In this document: positions 23,990 to 36,410 of the stretch, in pieces | How the letters are laid out: each line of letters opens with the position of its first letter | Numbering within the stretch: the first letter of the stretch is position 1 | Assembly (NCBI GenBank): GCA_947095535.1 | Contig: OX352772.1 | Span: forward strand, 275,352,336-275,416,335 | Source: Poecilobothrus nobilitatus | Lineage: Eukaryota; Arthropoda; Insecta; Diptera; Dolichopodidae | Direction: 5' to 3' | DNA length: 64,000 bases | Notes under the pieces: generated by a model | The model's input: the letters and a program-made list of their open reading frames with translations, nothing else | Databases searched by the model: none | What the model was told of the DNA's origin: nothing | Program-made: the position numbers and the translations under genes

Positions 23990-24268
23990 AACATAACAAA
24001 ACAAAAAATATGTATTAAATACTTAAAATTACATAGCTAGGAGATATAAATACATATCTATACTATCCATCAAACTACATGTATAGCAATAGCGTATATT
24101 GTATAGCAACATAAAAAACAAAATAAAACAAAAAATACGTATAGCTAAGCTATATAGATACCTAACACTACGTAGCTCTATAAATACATTTGTATAATGT
24201 ATATCATTCATATTCAAATTTCAAACTAAGTATATGTATAGCAATAGCATATATTGTATAGAAACATA
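23990..24268. repeat. ~156-bp imperfect tandem duplication
   Basis: TGTATAGCAATAGC.TATATT at 24080 recurs at 24236, and a preceding ACAAAAAATA.GTAT segment also recurs (24001 and 24130). Divergence is high. AT-rich, no coding. Confidence 0.6.
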
Positions 24269-25204
24269 AACTTCGGAAAAAAAAAAGAAAAAAGGAGGAA
24301 AACAAAGGCTCATATATTTCGCCAAAAAAAAAAACAATTACTGTTAAACTTTTAAAAGAGTGCTGACTACACATTAGCACTGAGTCAATTGTACCTTATT
24401 TTTGATCCATTTACTCTGAATTTAACTTAAGGCAAAAAAACAAAATGTCTGTAGTAACTAAAGTAGAAATAATTGAATAAATGTGAATATTTTCAAATAT
24501 TTGAATATAAAAAAAATTAAACAAAAATGATACAACATGTTAGATAACAATGAAAAAAAGAAAAATAATATAGTAAAATGAAAGAGATAGATATAAAAAT
24601 AAAAAAGTTTAGATATAGATATGTATATAGGAGTGTTGTCATCATTTATTTATTCTGAATTTTATTTTTATTGAAGTGGTGATGAGAAATCGTGAGTTGA
24701 AAGTTTTTTTTTTTGTACATTTCGAAATATTGTTTTTTGAAATTCGTACAAGTAAAAATTATTTTTAATGGGCCTATTTTTGGAATTTTTTTTTTTTTTT
24801 TGAATATACAAAAACTAAAAGTTCAAAAGTTCACTATTAACTAAAAACAAAAAAAATAAATTAAATGAATAAAATTGTTTATAATAAATTAATGGAAAAA
24901 AACAAATAACAAATTTTTTAGCTTTAATTATGTTTTGTTTTGTTATTAAAAAATAATTTATTTTTAATAATAAAACATTTAACAAATTTTTGTTTTATAA
25001 TTTTTGGAAATATTTAAATTGCAATTTGGAATGGTTGTTAAATTATTATTAAGATCAGCGTTTTCAAAATACATAAATGTATACTTATGTACAACAAATT
25101 ACAATGTAATACATATATATATGTACCTATATACTTATGTATTTTCAAGTAACCATTATATAAATATTTTTATTTTTAATTTTTTAATGTTTCATATTTT
25201 TTAA

Positions 25205-25342
25205 TTTTGTTTTGGTCTTGAGAGGATCGGTATGGATCATAGAAAGATACTATAGAGGAGTGGAACGAGCCTGAGTCTTCTACGAGAGCGTGGGAATCTA
25301 ACCCACTTCTAAATACCGCTTCTCTTTTATGACCAAACAAAA
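25205..25342. other. Structured, GC-elevated segment with inverted ends; SINE or ncRNA candidate
   Basis: TTTTGTTTTGGTC (25205) is mirrored by GACCAAACAAAA (ends 25342). The interior is notably less AT-rich than its surroundings and holds GTGGG-AATCTAA-CCCAC, a 5-bp stem with 7-base loop. On the minus strand this reads GGGTTAGATTCCCAC, close to the pol III B box and tRNA T-arm consensus. No full tRNA cloverleaf is evident. It could be a tRNA-derived SINE fragment or a small RNA gene. Confidence 0.4.
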
Positions 25343-25687
25343 TATAATATTAAAAAAAAACAAATAGAGAAGCAGTAAATATTAGAGAATGAATATTTAT
25401 TTTAAAAATTTAATTTCCTTATTTCCTAAGAAAATTAATTATATTTAAGAAAATACAGCCTCATGAGTTATTACAGATAAATTTTTAAATAAAACTTACC
25501 TTTACAACGATTATTATATTATATTTATTATTTGTACCTATATTTGAAAAATGCAATGTGTTATCTTTGTTAGTTTTGTGTGATAATTACTACTGATAAT
25601 GCAGAATCAAATTTCTGATAGATAGTGCTAAATAGTGCTAGCAACGAGGTCTTCAGCTTAGAATACTATTATTGTCTATTAATAAAA

Positions 25688-25762
25688 TTTGCTACCTGTG
25701 CAGGGTTTGAAAGCATATTGTCACGGTTAATAAGCCACGTGCTTAACCGCTACCCCACCGAG
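25688..25762 (-). tRNA. tRNA-like sequence (tRNA pseudogene or tRNA-derived SINE head)
   Basis: The minus strand reads GGGCACTCGGTGGGGTAGCG GTTAAGCACG (A-box-like, TAGCGGTTAAG). It continues with a CACG(T)GG...CCGTG anticodon-like stem around CTTATTA and GCTTTCAAACCCTGC, close to the B box GGTTCRAAYCC. The acceptor ends do not pair well and the T-arm is decayed, so a working tRNA is unlikely. It matches the tRNA-related head of an insect SINE better. Confidence 0.5.
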
Positions 25763-28700
25763 TGCCCTTCGACAAATATGATATTTTTACTTTTCTAAAT
25801 TAATTTGTTTTTTGAATTAAAATCTAAGTTTAAACCAAAAAGTCAAAGTGAAGGGTGTTTTATAATTATTTAACAAAATTAAATAAATCAGATTTAAAAA
25901 AAGTGAAGAAATAATAAATTTTTAATTTCACTAGATAACAATTTCCACAAAAAAAAAATCAAGGAAGTAATTGTATCACATTGAAATCATAGCGTCATTT
26001 GTTTGAAATTAAATATATTATGTACATACATATAAGTAAAAGAGAGCCAAAAAGAAGGAAAAAAAATGAAGTTTAAATTGAAACAATACGCCCCCACTTT
26101 TATACTGATATATATATATATATGCATACATGCACATATTACAATAAAAATTACATATTTTTTCAAGTATATTCAAATTAAAAACTTTCATTTTATCATT
26201 TTTTTTTTTGAAGTAATCGGGAAAAAATTTCTTTTGGAAAAATAATAACAATCACTTTCAAAAAAAAAAAACTCCTTTCGAAATAATGCTTATGCTTTCC
26301 TTTTCTTCATAACAAAAAAAAAACTTCAAAAACAAAATTTAGTTTGATATTGATTTAATCGTTTATAATACAGTGAAATTTTCTGACTATTTATTTATAA
26401 TTCACATATTTTATATTACTAGATTAAAGTATACTAATATTCGATACGATCTTATCGGAATTTGACCCTAAAATATTTCGCTTGAAAAGCTGACGATTTA
26501 ATTGCTATTGAGCAAATAAAATCTTAGAGCTTGAGTTAAATGATTGGGGTCTTCACGTAAAACTACAAACTGGTGTTGAGTGTCGTAGGATCGGTGAAAA
26601 TTTTTGTTTCATGTTTAAAAAAATATGCAACAATTTTTTTTTATCTATCTATAGACTATCATAGAGCTCAACCCTCAGTTTTGTAAGTATATTTTAATTA
26701 TTTATTCTTGCATATTTTTGAAGTTAGCTTTTATTAAATTTCACGTTTTTAAAATATACCAATCAAAAATTTCTGCAAAGTTAACCAATAAACATTTCTG
26801 TAAACCGAACAACATTTTACCCATATGTAAGTTTTTTATTTTGCAATTTATATTTTGCATTGCGTCATTACTTTGACGCACTTTTACATAGAAACTGAAA
26901 AAAGACCATAGTTCGAAATTTCGTTTTTCTGTACATATTTATCTTTTTTGATATTTGTATCATTTTGTGGAAAGTACGGAACTCACAGTTTTTAAAGTAG
27001 CTTTACAGCAATAGTTATATCTTTAGCTATTTAAACTTTTGCCTAAATACTGATTTTCTAATATAAATACATAGTATGTATATTTTTGTGGCTAAATTGT
27101 AGTAGGTTTCTGCCATTTTGAGTCAGTAATTTTGTCTGTTATCACTTATGAATAAAATATTGGTTTGGTTATTTAACAAAAATCCAATATCCTTAACACA
27201 TGTTGTGTTCCTAAACTTTATTTTTTGAAACAATAATTTACAAGTTTTTAAATTTATAGCAAACATGTTTTGACATTTAAATTTTTTAAATTCTTTATAA
27301 ACCGTTTCAGTTCAAATTCATATACTTTAAACCCTATAATTCAACACACAACCAATATAGAGGTATATTATATATGTACATATATTTTTTAAACTATATT
27401 TATATTATTAGTAATATTTCGTTAAAAATATAAAAAAAGCATCAATTATTTCAAATTGTACATTCACTCCTGCAATAATTTCACTATCAGTAACAGCAAC
27501 AACAATAACAGTAACTCTAATATCAAAATAATACAATCCAAAACAGCAACAAAAACAAGTATAAAAGGAAATTTTTTTTTCAGGAAGAGATGATATGAAA
27601 AATAAAAAAGAAAAAAAAAATTTTCACTTTAAAATTCATGTTGGGAAAACTAAAAATGGTCATAACGAAAGTAACATTAAAAAAACAAAAACTATGTACA
27701 AATATTTAGATATATGTACATAAAAAAGAAAACAAAAATGTGTTGCATTGGAGAAATGTTGCGCAACTCTATTTATTTTTTTTAATCTTTTTTTTTTAAC
27801 TTTCCCTGGTTTTTTTTAAATCACATAGCAAAAACAAAAATAGTTTTGTTATTGTTTTTTCTTTTTGCTTTGTTTTAAGCTGAGCTTTCATCACATTTTA
27901 GAGATTTTTATATAGTGGACACATCAAAAAAACCAAAAAAAGAGAATCGTAAGAGTTTACTGTTTTTTTTTATTTTGTGTACACGGAATTTAATAGGTAG
28001 GCATTTTCTCTATTCAAATTAAAAAAAAAAAAAAAAAATTATTCCATTTTCCTAATTTGTAGTTGTTTTTTTTTTTATTTATTTCATGCCCAGTTATATT
28101 GTAATAATTTCGCAATTTTGTTACACTTAATGTGATTTAAAAACTTTACAAGCATAAACAAATTGGTGTCTCAGTGAAAAAGCGTAAATTATTTTTATTT
28201 ATATTTTACTGTCAAAATTTTGATTCAATAAAAATTTTTAACGAAATATTTTTTAAATTTGGCAAACAGGGGTTTAATTTTAATATATATATGTACATAC
28301 ATATATATAAGTGCAGAACAATGAAATGTAATATGAAATATGCATAAGCTCATAATGAAAAATGTTTAGAATATGTACGTAGGTAGGTACTAGTTAAAAT
28401 TTCTTGTTTTTTAAGAACATTTGAACATAAGAACCTACCCAAAACCAAAATGCTGTGAGTTTACGTAATTAATTAATCTTTTTTTGTTAAAGTATCAAAG
28501 TGTGAATTTGTTCTTTAAATTAAGTTAACTCTTTCAAAATAGTATGCTGCACAAATAATGACAGTTCTGCTCTGAAGAAAATAACATTATAGTAAAATCT
28601 TAACATTCTGTAAATTTAAAACTTTCATTTTGGTTCGGGTATTATCGTATAATCGAATTGAAATTTTCTAACTCCCAGGTGATTCTTTAAGATTAAAGCC

Positions 28701-30000
28701 ATCACTATACTGAATCTTATAGCATATTCCATGACCAATCTTTCAATAGGTATTAAAAAGAGTAAATAATTATTATCACATACACCATGTAATCCATTGT
28801 AGATAATCATCAAATCTATGCAAAAGAGACCCGTTGCAAATAAGTAGGTATACCTATCAAAAATTTAATATCTTTTCTTCAAACTTTCCAAAAATATTAG
28901 CAACTCAAAAAAATTTTAATAATACTTCTGAGCGCACGCCCCCTTTTCCATCATCGTTTCATCTGTTAAAAACAAAAATATAATGAGAAGGAAAAAAAGG
29001 GAATTTATTCTAGTTTAAATAGCAATTATTATATCGAAAAAGAAAAAGTGAACTGAAAAGTTAAAAAAAAAAAAAAAACTTTTTGTTTTGTTTTAATTGT
29101 TTTTAATTTATGATGTTACACAACACAACAATTGAAAAGCCAACATCACCACACCATAAACAGAAAGAAGGTAGTACAATGGAAAATAACTAAAAAAAAA
29201 ACAATCATCCATACAAAATAAAATCATTCAGTTGGTACACAAAATTTGTTTTTTCTTTTAAATTTCAATATTAATTCCTACCACATTGAGCAACATTAAA
29301 AGCAATAACAAAAACTAAAAATATCACCTGGCTGCACTGCAATATGATTTATCTGAAGCAATAAATTGTCTGCTTACATATACAAAATACAAACTACATA
29401 AAAAAAAGGAAACACACATTCAAACAAATATAAAATAAAAACTATATTATTATAATTTATAATATTACAGTAAATATAAATAATATTACATGCAACAGTT
29501 TGTTAACAAAACAACGTATTATTTTTAATAAAAAAAAAAAACAGTTTTATACAAAATTAGTTTTTAAATTAATATAAAAAAAGAGGAAAAAGAGAGAGGA
29601 AAAGCTTAAAAAAAATGGCATAAAAATAAAAAATTAAAAAGTGACCATAAAATTCCAAAAAAAGAAAGAAGAAAACAATTATTTATATTTATATATATAA
29701 TTTTTCAAAACGAATGCAAAAGAAAGAGAACAAGTGAGAGTGAAAAATAAGAGAAATAAAGATTCTTCTCAAATCTTACTCAACTCAAATAAATCCTAAT
29801 TCTTCATTCCTGCCAAAGTTAATTCTCTCTATATAAAGCATAAAATTATTGAAACATTTTTGTATTTTTATTTCAATTACCTATTTTAAACTTTTAATTA
29901 GGTAAATAGTTTTGAAAGAGAAAATAGTTTTTAAGTGGCTTTTATAAGCTTAACATACTTTTTTTATAATTATATTTTCCAAAAATTATCTATATTACAA
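25763..30000. other. AT-rich non-coding DNA
   Basis: No supported gene. A CAN-triplet patch (27470-27565, e.g. AACAGCAACAACAATAACAG) is seen but has no sustained open frame with splice signals. Confidence 0.5.
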
Positions 30001-30646
30001 TGGGCCTTTCCAGACGAGTAGTGTCCTCTTTCGTTTCGTGACTACTTTCCTCTTTTTTTTATTTCCACACTGTTCCTCTCGATAGTCGTTACTTTTATAT
30101 GTGTGTGTAAATATTTCATTTTAAAACAAAATTTGTTGCGAGAGGTAGATAATAAATATAAAAAAAAAGCACGCATAAAACAAATAAATTTTTTTTTTGT
30201 ATTTAAGTAACATAAGATTTTTTTGCCTGAAATTTTTAAATAATATATATTATATATGTATGTACCTAGAAATAGAATAAACTCTGTACTGTGCACATAA
30301 TTTCTTTTTGTCAATAGAATATATTTTAATAATTTCATCAAGTGAAAGATCAAAAATCACTTTACTTTTTTAAAAATTTGCTGCGACCGTTTCAAAAACT
30401 TTTTTCTTTAATTTTCCAAACGAGAATGAAACGTATGTACACATAAAATTTTTTTGACCCTCATAAAAATTTTTATTTGAGTTTTTGTTGGTGTTAGTGG
30501 ACTAAATTTTTAAACTCTAAAATTTTGGTTTAAAAAATTACTCCTAAAAATCCCCACCACAAATTTAGTTTATAGGCAAGAGGGTATGAAACAAAGGTAA
30601 AAGTAAAAAATGACGAAAGAGGACACTACCCGTGTGGAAAGGCCCA
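30001..30646. mobile_element. MITE-like element with ~33-bp terminal inverted repeats
   Basis: TGGGCCTTTCCAGACGAGTA at 30001 is mirrored by CGTGTGGAAAGGCCCA ending at 30646, with the inverted match continuing through GTGTCCTCTTTCG (about 30 of 33). It is 646 bp with no transposase. The right ~190 bp recurs at 41842-42031. I see no clean target-site duplication, so the superfamily is open. Confidence 0.75.
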
Positions 30647-31159
30647 ATAAGATGGGCCACTCTCACCACGTGACCAAAAATTTCTATGCTACTCGAAAAA
30701 ACGAAAAACAACAAAATTGAAAGAAATAGATAATAATAAGATTTTATCATGTGAAAAGAAGACAAAAAACTGATATGAATCGATTTGGCATATGAAATCT
30801 CACTATATAGTAAAGTGTGTCGAAAGTGTAAAACGCAAAATAAATTTAAATAAATTGTAGATTTAAGATTTGAAAAAAAAATTTTAATAAATTTTAATTT
30901 TTTAAATTATCCATATTTTAATTATCCAAAATTTTAAAAACGATTTGCTGAAACAAATAATGTGAATCTGTAAAGAAAACTATAAGGAATCAAAATAGGA
31001 TTTTAAAATATATTATATTTATTTTTTACAAATGTTGAACACTAAAAGAATTTGATATAAGACATAAAATGTTAATAATCAAATAATTAAGAATTATTAA
31101 ATAACATAATTAATGTTATTAGTTATAATTTTTATTAAATTATGAATTCTGACTCTAAC

Positions 31160-31433
31160 ATACTCTTTTCACTTAAAATTTACCCTTTTTAACATTATAT
31201 GTCTTTTTCCAAAATCAAATTCGTACAAATTTTCAAAATCAATTTCGTCTTTTTTCAAAATCAAATCGTCGAACTTTCAAAATCAATTTCGTCAAAATTT
31301 ACAAAATTTACTTTTTTTTTTATTTAAAAAAAGAATTTGATTTTAAAAACAGTTTTTGAAAGTTTGGACGAATTTGATTTTGAAAAAAGGCAAATATAAT
31401 GTTAAAAAGAATTCATTTGAAATGAAGAGTATA
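31160..31433. repeat. Foldback element with ~65-bp arms and internal TTTTCAAAATCAA repeats
   Basis: 31160-31224 is the inverse of 31368-31433, sharing TTTTTAACATTATAT, TTTCCAAAATCAAATTCGT and the outer ATACTCTT. The inner left side carries about four units of TTTTCAAAATCAATTTCGTC at ~22-base spacing. It looks like a foldback/MITE element. Confidence 0.75.
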
Positions 31434-34400
31434 CATAACATACATATATACATAGTTTTATAAAATAAGATTTATTACATTTATTACAACAGTCATAATT
31501 AAAATAATTTTTAAACGTTCTTATACCATACCTAGTTTATATTCTAAATCTTTTTCCGTACTAATTTTACTAAAATATTTATAAATTTATGTAGATATTT
31601 TCCAAGCTATCTAAATAATATCTATATAAAATTTTTAATTAAAATACATTAGATTAATTAATATATGTATATATAAAAAATTAAACAAAGTTGTGCCTTT
31701 AAAAATACATTGCGATTCAATTTCAAATATCCCTATACTTTGTATTATAACAATACAATACATAGGCACAGTAACAAAGTTGCGCCTTTGAAAAAGCATT
31801 GCAAAAATACTACCTAAACAATATTTTCTCTCTTACAGTAATTTCAATAACAGAATGGTGTTGAAACGAAGTAACATATATTTTACCTACTTTTACTAAT
31901 GGTTTTTTTTTTGTTTAGATAGTTTCAAAAAAAGGCATTAAATGTGTAAAAAGGCAGTGCCCATCATAATCTTTGATATTTTTTTTAATTTAACAATACT
32001 TGTGTGAGTGTCAATTTTAAATAAAATTATTATATCTCTATTCTCTTCTTGTTGTATATTAGCTTTTGATTTTCGGAAAAAAAGACAATAAGAAAAAAAA
32101 AGTGAGAAAGAACAGAGAATGAAATAAGAGTACTTAAATTCAAAGGGAAAACGTATTTAAAATTAAAGAATAAAGATTAAAATACTAAAGATAACACCAT
32201 AGTCTCCATTCACCAACACAACACATGACATTAACATTACTCATTAGCATTTCATTTAGTAATTAGCAATTAGCATTACAAATACACAAACAACAAAAGA
32301 AATAGAGAGAATTTGAATTGAAAAAAATTGCCTTTACTTTACTTTACCTTTTATTAGTAATTTTATTACCTTACCCTCTATACAATCTAGATTCTAGAGT
32401 CCTACATCCTATACTCTGTTAATACACAGTTAACACTATTGTGTATAATATACTTTCCGTTCGTATGTATATAGGAATCATATCATAATTATTATAAATT
32501 TATATAATATATTAATAAAAATCACATTGGAAAGTTTGTTTTATTAAGTGTCTTACTTTGTAAATCGTAATTAAAATAAAATTTACTGAAACTCATGAGA
32601 GTAATAATTTTTCTACAAAGCTTCATACATACATAATATGTATATGCCTATAATATGCGTATTGCATGAATATTTTTATTTCCATTCATTCATATATACT
32701 AACATACCTATGTATATATTCTATCTGTATAATATTTTTTTATCACCTTACTGTTATCAGGAAATTTGTTCCAAATTAAACGGTTGGTTTTTTATGTATG
32801 CACCAAGCTAATAAGTGTAGGCATTAAAAATCGATGTAAAATCGTTATTTTGTTTTATACCTATTTAAAAATTTTTTTTTTTTTAGGATTTTGTTTTGTC
32901 GTTGTTTTATTTTTTTTTTTTTTTTTTAATCATCATTTCTTGTGTGGTTTATGAAATGAAGGTAACAGAAAAAAAAAATTGGCAAAAGTTATTTAATATT
33001 TTAATAATTATGTTTGTGTAATGACTATGTTTTAAAGAGTTGTTTAAATTTTATTATAGCTACCTAATTTATAATTTGCTTTTCATTTTTGATTCATTTT
33101 ATAAAAATAAAAAAGTATAAAGTAGATACATACCTATACCTAATTCAATTTTACATTATTATTATGGATTTATATTAACTAGTGCTTATAAAATAAAAAC
33201 AGTTATGTACTTTTTAAAAGGACATTAAATTTATCTAATAAAGATCTTGAATTTCTCCAAATTAAAGAAAAAGACAGTATCTAAAAACTTTGTCAAACAA
33301 AACACAAATAGAAAAAATTCAAAATTTATGTAATTTCACTTTCATAATAAAAACATGAAAACATGTAGGTACATAAACATGTGCACAAATGCATTTGAAT
33401 TTTGAAATCGCTTTCAAAACATTCATATTTAAACAAATGTTGTGTATACTCATTTTGAAGTTTTCAAATTGAGTAAATATGCGAGAGAAAATTTTGAGTA
33501 CTCAATTTGTTCAAGAGAAATAAAATCAAAACATAGAATATAGTGTACTCATTAGCAAACTGTATTCAAAATAAAACAATTTAATTCATTTGATTTATAC
33601 AGTGAGTACACTGAATATTTTTTCTTTGTATATGTAGAGTAATGGGTAACGTGATAAGAATAATATAAGTATGTATATATTATACATAGGAATGAAAATA
33701 ATACTTTACATACATTCCATATACCTATGTATAATAAATTCCTTACAAGTAATTAATAGAAGATAAATTAGGAAAAAGTAAAAATTAAAAAGAATAATAT
33801 TTGGAGATAAAAATTGTTTTATATTTTATTTTTGATTTTGTTGTTTTCTGTTTTTGTCTTTTAAATCTTTAATACCCCTTTTTTTTGATAAAAGCATTAT
33901 TGGTGATAATGAGCAAATTTATATTAACAAAGTATTTTATTACCTACATATATATTTATCTAATGTTAATTTTAAAAGTTCAATTAAATTATTTTTAATA
34001 CAATATATACAACAGCATATTTAATAAAATAAAAATAAGAATATGTACCTTTTATTTTTGTAAATTATCGTTTTGAGTTCACTGCAAAGAATTAAGAAGT
34101 TGTAAAAAATAAGTATGCGGAAGAAGTAAATGAATCTAATGATAAAAAATTATTCGGCCACGCCTTTGCAAATAAATAGTTAAAATATTCACCCATATTC
34201 TTGAAGACTTATCATACGAAGAGTATCACTGACGCGATGATTTGTTATTCTGCAAGACTCTAAAGTGATGTTTTCAATTTGAACCGATATTAAATGTCAA
34301 AAGTATCGTGTGTGGTGTTTCTGGAGGACTTTTCCTACGAAGCGATAGCCATTTTCTATCACGGCAAAATTCTTGTACGATAAATACCACTTTTAAGCAA

Positions 34401-34602
34401 TTCTTAGGAATTAAATATTTTTTTTTTTAGTTTTTAGTTAAGTCTTAGTTTAAATAAAGATATAAGAATGGGTAGATTGGAAAGGAAGTATGTATGTATA
34501 ATTAAAAATAAATTAGTATTTTAGTGAATGTTGTTTTTGGTTAGTATATTTTACAAATTAAAAAATTGTTTTTTTGTTTTATATATTGAACTAGCATCGG
34601 AG
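31434..34602. other. AT-rich DNA with one GC-elevated island at 34140-34395
   Basis: The island (around CACGCCTTTGC and GAAGCGATAGCC) stands out in composition. Translations in all frames contain stops and no domain is recognised. It is probably a worn transposon fragment. Confidence 0.35.
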
Positions 34603-34903
34603 TACATACATAGTTATAAGTTGCAAGAAGCCCCCGTATCTTGCAAATTAAAAGTCGGGCTGAAATGATTTAAAACAGGTACTCTCTTATTTTGTTGTAG
34701 AATTAAAATATAAAAAAAAAACAATAAAACGGTTCGACTTTAAGCCCGCCCAAAAAATAAGGTGCCACTTTTTGGTACATTTCTAATTTTTATTTTATTT
34801 TTAATTTCTATTATAGAATCGGGGACTAGGTTTTTTTAATCACATCGGTCCGACTTCTGGTTCGCAAGATACGACGGCTTCTTGCAACTTATGAATATGT
34901 ACT
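34603..34903. mobile_element. ~300-bp MITE with ~55-65 bp inverted ends
   Basis: Left TTATAAGTTGCAAGAAGCCC then CGTATCTTGC...AAAGTCGG is mirrored at the right by CTTCTTGCAACTTATGA with GATACGACGG. Outer flanks AGTACATA and TATGTACT extend the symmetry. The interior has no coding sequence. Confidence 0.75.
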
Positions 34904-35098
34904 TTCATTTAGATACTATTTAAAAATCAAATCTCTTTTTTAAATAATTTTAGCTAGACGCTTTTTAAACAAAACATTAAATAATACATATAATATTACA
35001 TAATATAATATTTTTTATATAATATTCTAAGCTCTGTATAATTTTTCATTTGAGTACCTCCTATATTCAGTGTATATTGATCATATTTCGAGTACTCG

Positions 35099-36410
35099 TT
35101 TTTAGCACATTTCCAAAAAAATTTTGAAAAAATGTGCTTATTAGTTTCACTATGTCCATCCGTCCGTCCGTCCGTCTGTTTACAAAACTTCTACACCGTT
35201 AAAGATAGAGAAAAAAAATTTTAACCATGGGTAGGTCTCATAAAAAAAATAATTTTGTGGAACAACTTTTTCATGTAGCCCCTCCCATTACGGAGCTACA
35301 CCCCCTCAAACTTTGAAAAAGCCCTATTTTTAAATGCATATATCTTATGTTCTGCTTAAGATTTTTTCAATCTGAAAACGTCATTCGACAGGTATTTCTT
35401 TTATCTTTGTAAATTAATATCAAAATTATACAATTTTTTTAAATTTAGTATTTAAATTTACCGTTATGTGAAAACCAAATTTTGCATGATTTTTCTACTT
35501 TCATAACTGCGGCACGCTTTTAGATAGAGGCTTGAAATTTTGAGACAAGAAAGAATTTTTAGAATTAGTATAAGTTTGCTCAGAAAATTTTTTTGGACCA
35601 CCCCCTGTTTATGAGATATGAGGGCCTAAAAATTGAAAATTTGCTATTTTTAAACACCTGTAACTTAGGAACCTGTACACATTTTACTTCTGCAAGATAT
35701 AAAATTTAAAGCTACAGTAATATATTTTAATGTGTGTTAAAGGTTTGTTTTAGTTGTAAAGGGTTCCAAAGTTGCAGCTCTTCAAAATTGCGAAAAAGTC
35801 CCATTTTCAGATGTATATATCTCAGGCCCTGCGTAATAGTTTTGCAATCTAAAACCGTCAGAAGATCGAAAATTTTATTATCTATATAAAACAATATCAA
35901 AATTATGCAATATTTTGTAATTTACTATTTAAATTTACCGTTATGTCAAAACCATATTTTGCATGAAATTTCTTTTTTCATAACTCCGGCACGCCTTTAG
36001 ATAGAAACCTGAAATTTTGAGACAAGAAAGAACTTTTAGAATTAGTATAAGTTTCCTCAGAAAATTTTTTGGTAGCATCCCCTCTTTAAGAGTTATTACG
36101 CCTCAAAAATTGAAAATTTGCTATTTTTAGACACCTGTAACTTAGGCACTTGTGAAAATTTTTCTTCGGCGAGGCATGAAAATTAAAGGTTCAATAATAT
36201 ATTTTTACGCGTGTTAACGGCCTTTCGTAGTTATATAGGATTCCGGACTTACGGCCCCTCAAAATTTCAAAAATGTCATATTTTCACATTTTTTCTTATT
36301 ACATGAAATTTTCAAATTTTTGTCCAAGTCAAAATTCTAAACAGTTTGTATTGAGTTTGGAAATGTGCGCTTTTAAAAACCGTTGGTTTACATTCTACCT
36401 TGTTTATTTT
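35099..36410 (-). mobile_element. Hairpin-ended repeat with two ~477-bp monomers (family A, longest copy)
   Basis: On the minus strand it begins at the sequence complementary to GGTTTACATTCTACCTTGTT and ends in a hairpin AGCACATTT...AAATGTGCT (35099-35138), preceded by a (GGAC)n tract (GTCC on plus, 35155-35178). Two diverged tandem monomers are visible: CCGTTATGTGAAAACC at 35461 and CCGTTATGTCAAAACC at 35938, each followed by TAGAATTAGTATAAGTTT and GACACCTGTAACTTAGG-type motifs. It has no coding capacity. The order tandem core, GGAC tract, 3' hairpin equals the DINE-1/mini-me plan, which is my inference for its class. Copies elsewhere are at 758, 9925, 15361 and 57354. Confidence 0.75.

Larger units (their letters stand above)
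22080..25204. other. AT-rich non-coding DNA with the 57-bp hairpin and small duplications
   Basis: 22300-22450 has a repeated CAACTACTCT motif. Other landmarks are listed separately. No gene seen. Confidence 0.45.

Noticed and set aside
30042..30765. Two minus-strand frames (103 and 66 codons)
   Set aside because: Overlap the MITE and its flank; composition is low-complexity and no transposase motif is present.
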